Assembly: GCF_021021415.1 (NCBI RefSeq)
Contig: NZ_JAINWJ010000052.1
Coordinates: 1 to 63,022, forward strand
DNA from: Martelella mediterranea
GTDB lineage: Bacteria > Pseudomonadota > Alphaproteobacteria > Rhizobiales > Rhizobiaceae
Length of the DNA: 63,022 bases
Direction: 5' to 3'
In this document: positions 61,340 through 63,022 of the stretch, in pieces
How positions within the stretch are numbered: position 1 is the stretch's first letter
Layout: the number at the start of each line of letters is the position of its first letter
Notes under the pieces: generated by a model
Told to the model about the DNA's origin: nothing
Seen by the model: only the letters and a program-made list of their open reading frames with translations
Database searches by the model: none
Translations under genes and position numbers: made by a program

Positions 61340-63022
61340 ATGTCCAGTCCCATCCGCGCTGTCATATACGCCCGTTACTCGACTGATCTTCAGCGTGACG
61401 CCTCGATCAATGACCAGGTTCGCGCGTGCCATGACTACGCAAAGCGTCAGGGTCTCGATGTAGTCGAGATCTATTCCGACCGCGCAACGTCCGGCGCCAG
61501 CCTGATGCGCAGCGGAATCCAGAAGCTGATGCGCGATGCGCAGTCGCGGCAATTCGATATTGTGATCACGCACGCCCTCGATCGTCTGTCACGCAATCAG
61601 GCCGACATCGCAGGCCTCTATCAAAAACTTCAATTTGCCGGCGTCATGATCGAGACGATCTCGGAAGGCAGCATCGATGAGATGCATATCGGCCTGAAAG
61701 GCACGATGAATGCGCTCTATCTCAAGGATCTTGGCAAAAAGACACGCGAGGGGCTTCGCGGCCGTGCATCGGCAGGCAAATCCGCCGGCGGCAAGACCTA
61801 TGGCTATGATGTTGTCGCCAGGCGCGATCAGGTGGGCGAGCCCGTTCACGGAGAACGCGCGATCAATCGGAGTGAAGCAGCCATTGTCCAACGTATTTTC
61901 CGCGAATACGCGAATGGCATCTCGCCGAAGAAGATTGCGGAAGCGTTGAACCGCGAACAAGTCCCGGCGCCCCGCGGAAAGCACTGGGGCGCCTCTACAA
62001 TCCATGGAAACCGGGAACGAGGCACCGGCATTCTCAACAATGAACTCTATATTGGTAGGCTTGTCTGGAACCGTCTCACCTATGTCAAAGATCCCGAGAC
62101 GGGAAAGCGAGTGTCGCGCCCGAACAGGCAAGAGGATCTGACCATAACCGACGTCCCGGATCTGCGGATCGTCGATCAGGGCGTCTGGGAGGCCGCCAAA
62201 GCTCGACAAGGCGCGCTCAAATCGAAGGGCACCGGAACAGCCGTCTGGGACCGACGGCGTCCGCGAACGTTGTTTTCCGGGCTGATGCGTTGCGGTTGCT
62301 GCGGCAGCGGTTTTTCCAAAATACAGAAAGATGCTTTCGGGTGCTCCGCCGCGCGCAACAAGGGCAACGCCGTCTGCACCAACATGCTCACCATAAAGCA
62401 GCGAGATCTCGAAACCCGTGTTCTTGACGCGCTGACCAACAATCTGATGGAGCCGGAAGTTGTCAGGATTTTCTGCGAAGAATATACAGCGGAACGGAAC
62501 CGGCTTGCCAATTCAGCGGCATCAGATCGCAAAACCAAGGAAGCAGAGTTGGCCAAGGTCAAGAACGATCATGCCAAACTGGTTGACGCGATTGTCGCCG
62601 GCGTGCCGGCCGATCAGGTCAAGGACCGCATGAACGACCTCGATCGGCGCCGCAAGGCCCTTGAGCACGAGCTTGCAACCATCGAGGCGCCGGAGCCGGT
62701 CCTGTACCACCCGTCGATGGCGGCACGCTATCGCGAGCAAGTTACAATGCTCATCGCTGGCTTGAGCGAAGCTGATCAGATGCTCGGGTCGAAAGAAGCG
62801 CTTCGCGATCTGATCGAGAAGATCGTTCTGACGCCATCGGAAGACGGAACCGGTCTCGACATCGACCTTCATGGCGCGATTGCGGGACTACTGCATCTCG
62901 CGACGGGTGTTTCGGCGCAGAACGACAAAAAGGCTTCACCCGGTGCGAGTGAAGCCTTTGATATGCTTGATAAAACAGTGTTGGTTGCGGGGGCAGGATT
63001 TGAACCTGCGGCCTTCAGGTTA
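61340..63022 (+). CDS. Large serine recombinase, open to the window end
   Basis: At least 561 codons without a stop. The resolvase domain starts SSPIRAVIYARYSTDLQRDA with nucleophile Ser14, followed by the conserved DRATSGASLMRSGIQKLM, HALDRLSRN and LYLKDLGKKTREGLRG. A recombinase domain (KTYGYDVV to ILNNELYIGRLVWNR), a zinc ribbon (LMRCGCCGSGF ... CSAARNKGNAVC) and a coiled coil (KEAELAKVKNDHAKL) follow. GGAG lies seven bases before the ATG at 61340. The last codons run into a tRNA gene on the other strand, so the true C-terminus is uncertain. Such enzymes integrate and excise genomic islands. Confidence 0.85.
   Translation, partial: MSSPIRAVIYARYSTDLQRDASINDQVRACHDYAKRQGLDVVEIYSDRATSGASLMRSGIQKLMRDAQSRQFDIVITHALDRLSRNQADIAGLYQKLQFAGVMIETISEGSIDEMHIGLKGTMNALYLKDLGKKTREGLRGRASAGKSAGGKTYGYDVVARRDQVGEPVHGERAINRSEAAIVQRIFREYANGISPKKIAEALNREQVPAPRGKHWGASTIHGNRERGTGILNNELYIGRLVWNRLTYVKDPETGKRVSRPNRQEDLTITDVPDLRIVDQGVWEAAKARQGALKSKGTGTAVWDRRRPRTLFSGLMRCGCCGSGFSKIQKDAFGCSAARNKGNAVCTNMLTIKQRDLETRVLDALTNNLMEPEVVRIFCEEYTAERNRLANSAASDRKTKEAELAKVKNDHAKLVDAIVAGVPADQVKDRMNDLDRRRKALEHELATIEAPEPVLYHPSMAARYREQVTMLIAGLSEADQMLGSKEALRDLIEKIVLTPSEDGTGLDIDLHGAIAGLLHLATGVSAQNDKKASPGASEAFDMLDKTVLVAGAGFEPAAFRL
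62929..62959 (-). terminator. Terminator of the tRNA gene
   Basis: AAAGGCTTCAC (62929-62939) and GTGAAGCCTTT (62949-62959) form a perfect 11-bp stem with a nine-base loop. On the minus strand the stem is followed by a run of five T residues, as expected for a Rho-independent terminator 23 bases after the tRNA 3' end. It lies inside the open frame of the recombinase. Confidence 0.75.
62982..63022 (-). tRNA. tRNA-Met (probably initiator fMet), 3' half only
   Basis: The minus strand begins TAACCTGAAGG (anticodon 3' base and 3' anticodon stem), then a variable loop, a T arm with GGTTCAAATCC, and ends CCCCCGCAACCA with an encoded CCA. The A at position 72 before the discriminator A fits the unpaired first base pair of initiator tRNA. 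The window stops at the third anticodon base, so the identity rests on similarity to fMet tRNA. Confidence 0.8.

Noticed and set aside
1-63022. CRISPR arrays or rRNA operons
   Set aside because: No regularly spaced repeat series and no rRNA-like sequence were seen on either strand.

Overview
The window looks like an alphaproteobacterial (Rhizobiales-type) replicon. The coding GC is high. There are many ribose-type and maltose-type sugar ABC operons, a FrcK-like kinase, a TRAP system, rhizobial-style IS66/IS6/IS481/Tn3 debris, a frameshifted DUF2285 gene, and a large serine recombinase ending at a tRNA-Met-type gene. The order-level assignment is inferred from gene content; no rRNA is visible. 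The window reads as accessory DNA: catabolic cassettes separated by worn transposon scars.

Region 1-5.1 kb holds an IS66 scar, a DMT exporter, a cupin gene joined by deletion to a headless branched-chain aminotransferase, an alpha/beta hydrolase and a Tn3 transposase scar.

Region 5.2-16.9 kb is the most interesting part. An OmpR-type response regulator and a 7TM-DISM histidine kinase are divergent. They are followed by three small genes with double-glycine leaders, an HlyD-like adaptor, a C39-peptidase ABC exporter and a second NHLM-type ABC protein. This has the layout of a self-contained bacteriocin (or other secreted peptide) locus with its own sensor. The three precursors are not a family I recognise. 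Two of them align without gaps from the cleavage site through a glycine-rich hydrophobic helix. No modification enzyme and no obvious immunity gene are present.

Region 17.4-30.3 kb is a sugar or sugar-acid regulon: ABC importer, glycerol-dehydrogenase-like enzyme, two SDRs, RpiR regulator, metallo-beta-lactamase-fold enzyme, 2-hydroxyacid dehydrogenase, AroE-like enzyme, KDPG aldolase, cupin phosphoglucose isomerase and FGGY kinase. Near-identical palindromes in front of its three transcription units suggest control by the RpiR protein. Region 30.4-39.1 kb is a second importer operon with polyol dehydrogenases and a FrcK-like kinase, facing a LacI regulator across a palindromic operator. Region 39.4-46.1 kb is a maltose-type ABC importer with a cytoplasmic sulfatase and a divergent LysR gene.

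Region 46.3-49.3 kb contains an IS66 remnant cut by an IS6 element whose transposase frame runs open into a ketopantoate-reductase-like gene, then a frameshifted VOC gene. Region 49.5-59.9 kb has an AraC/MFS pair, a TRAP transporter with a D-glutamate-cyclase-like gene and LysR regulator, an IS481 end, and a small oxidoreductase cluster with a TetR regulator. Region 60-63 kb is decayed DNA followed by a large serine recombinase whose open frame runs into the 3' half of a tRNA gene on the opposite strand, probably an island edge.
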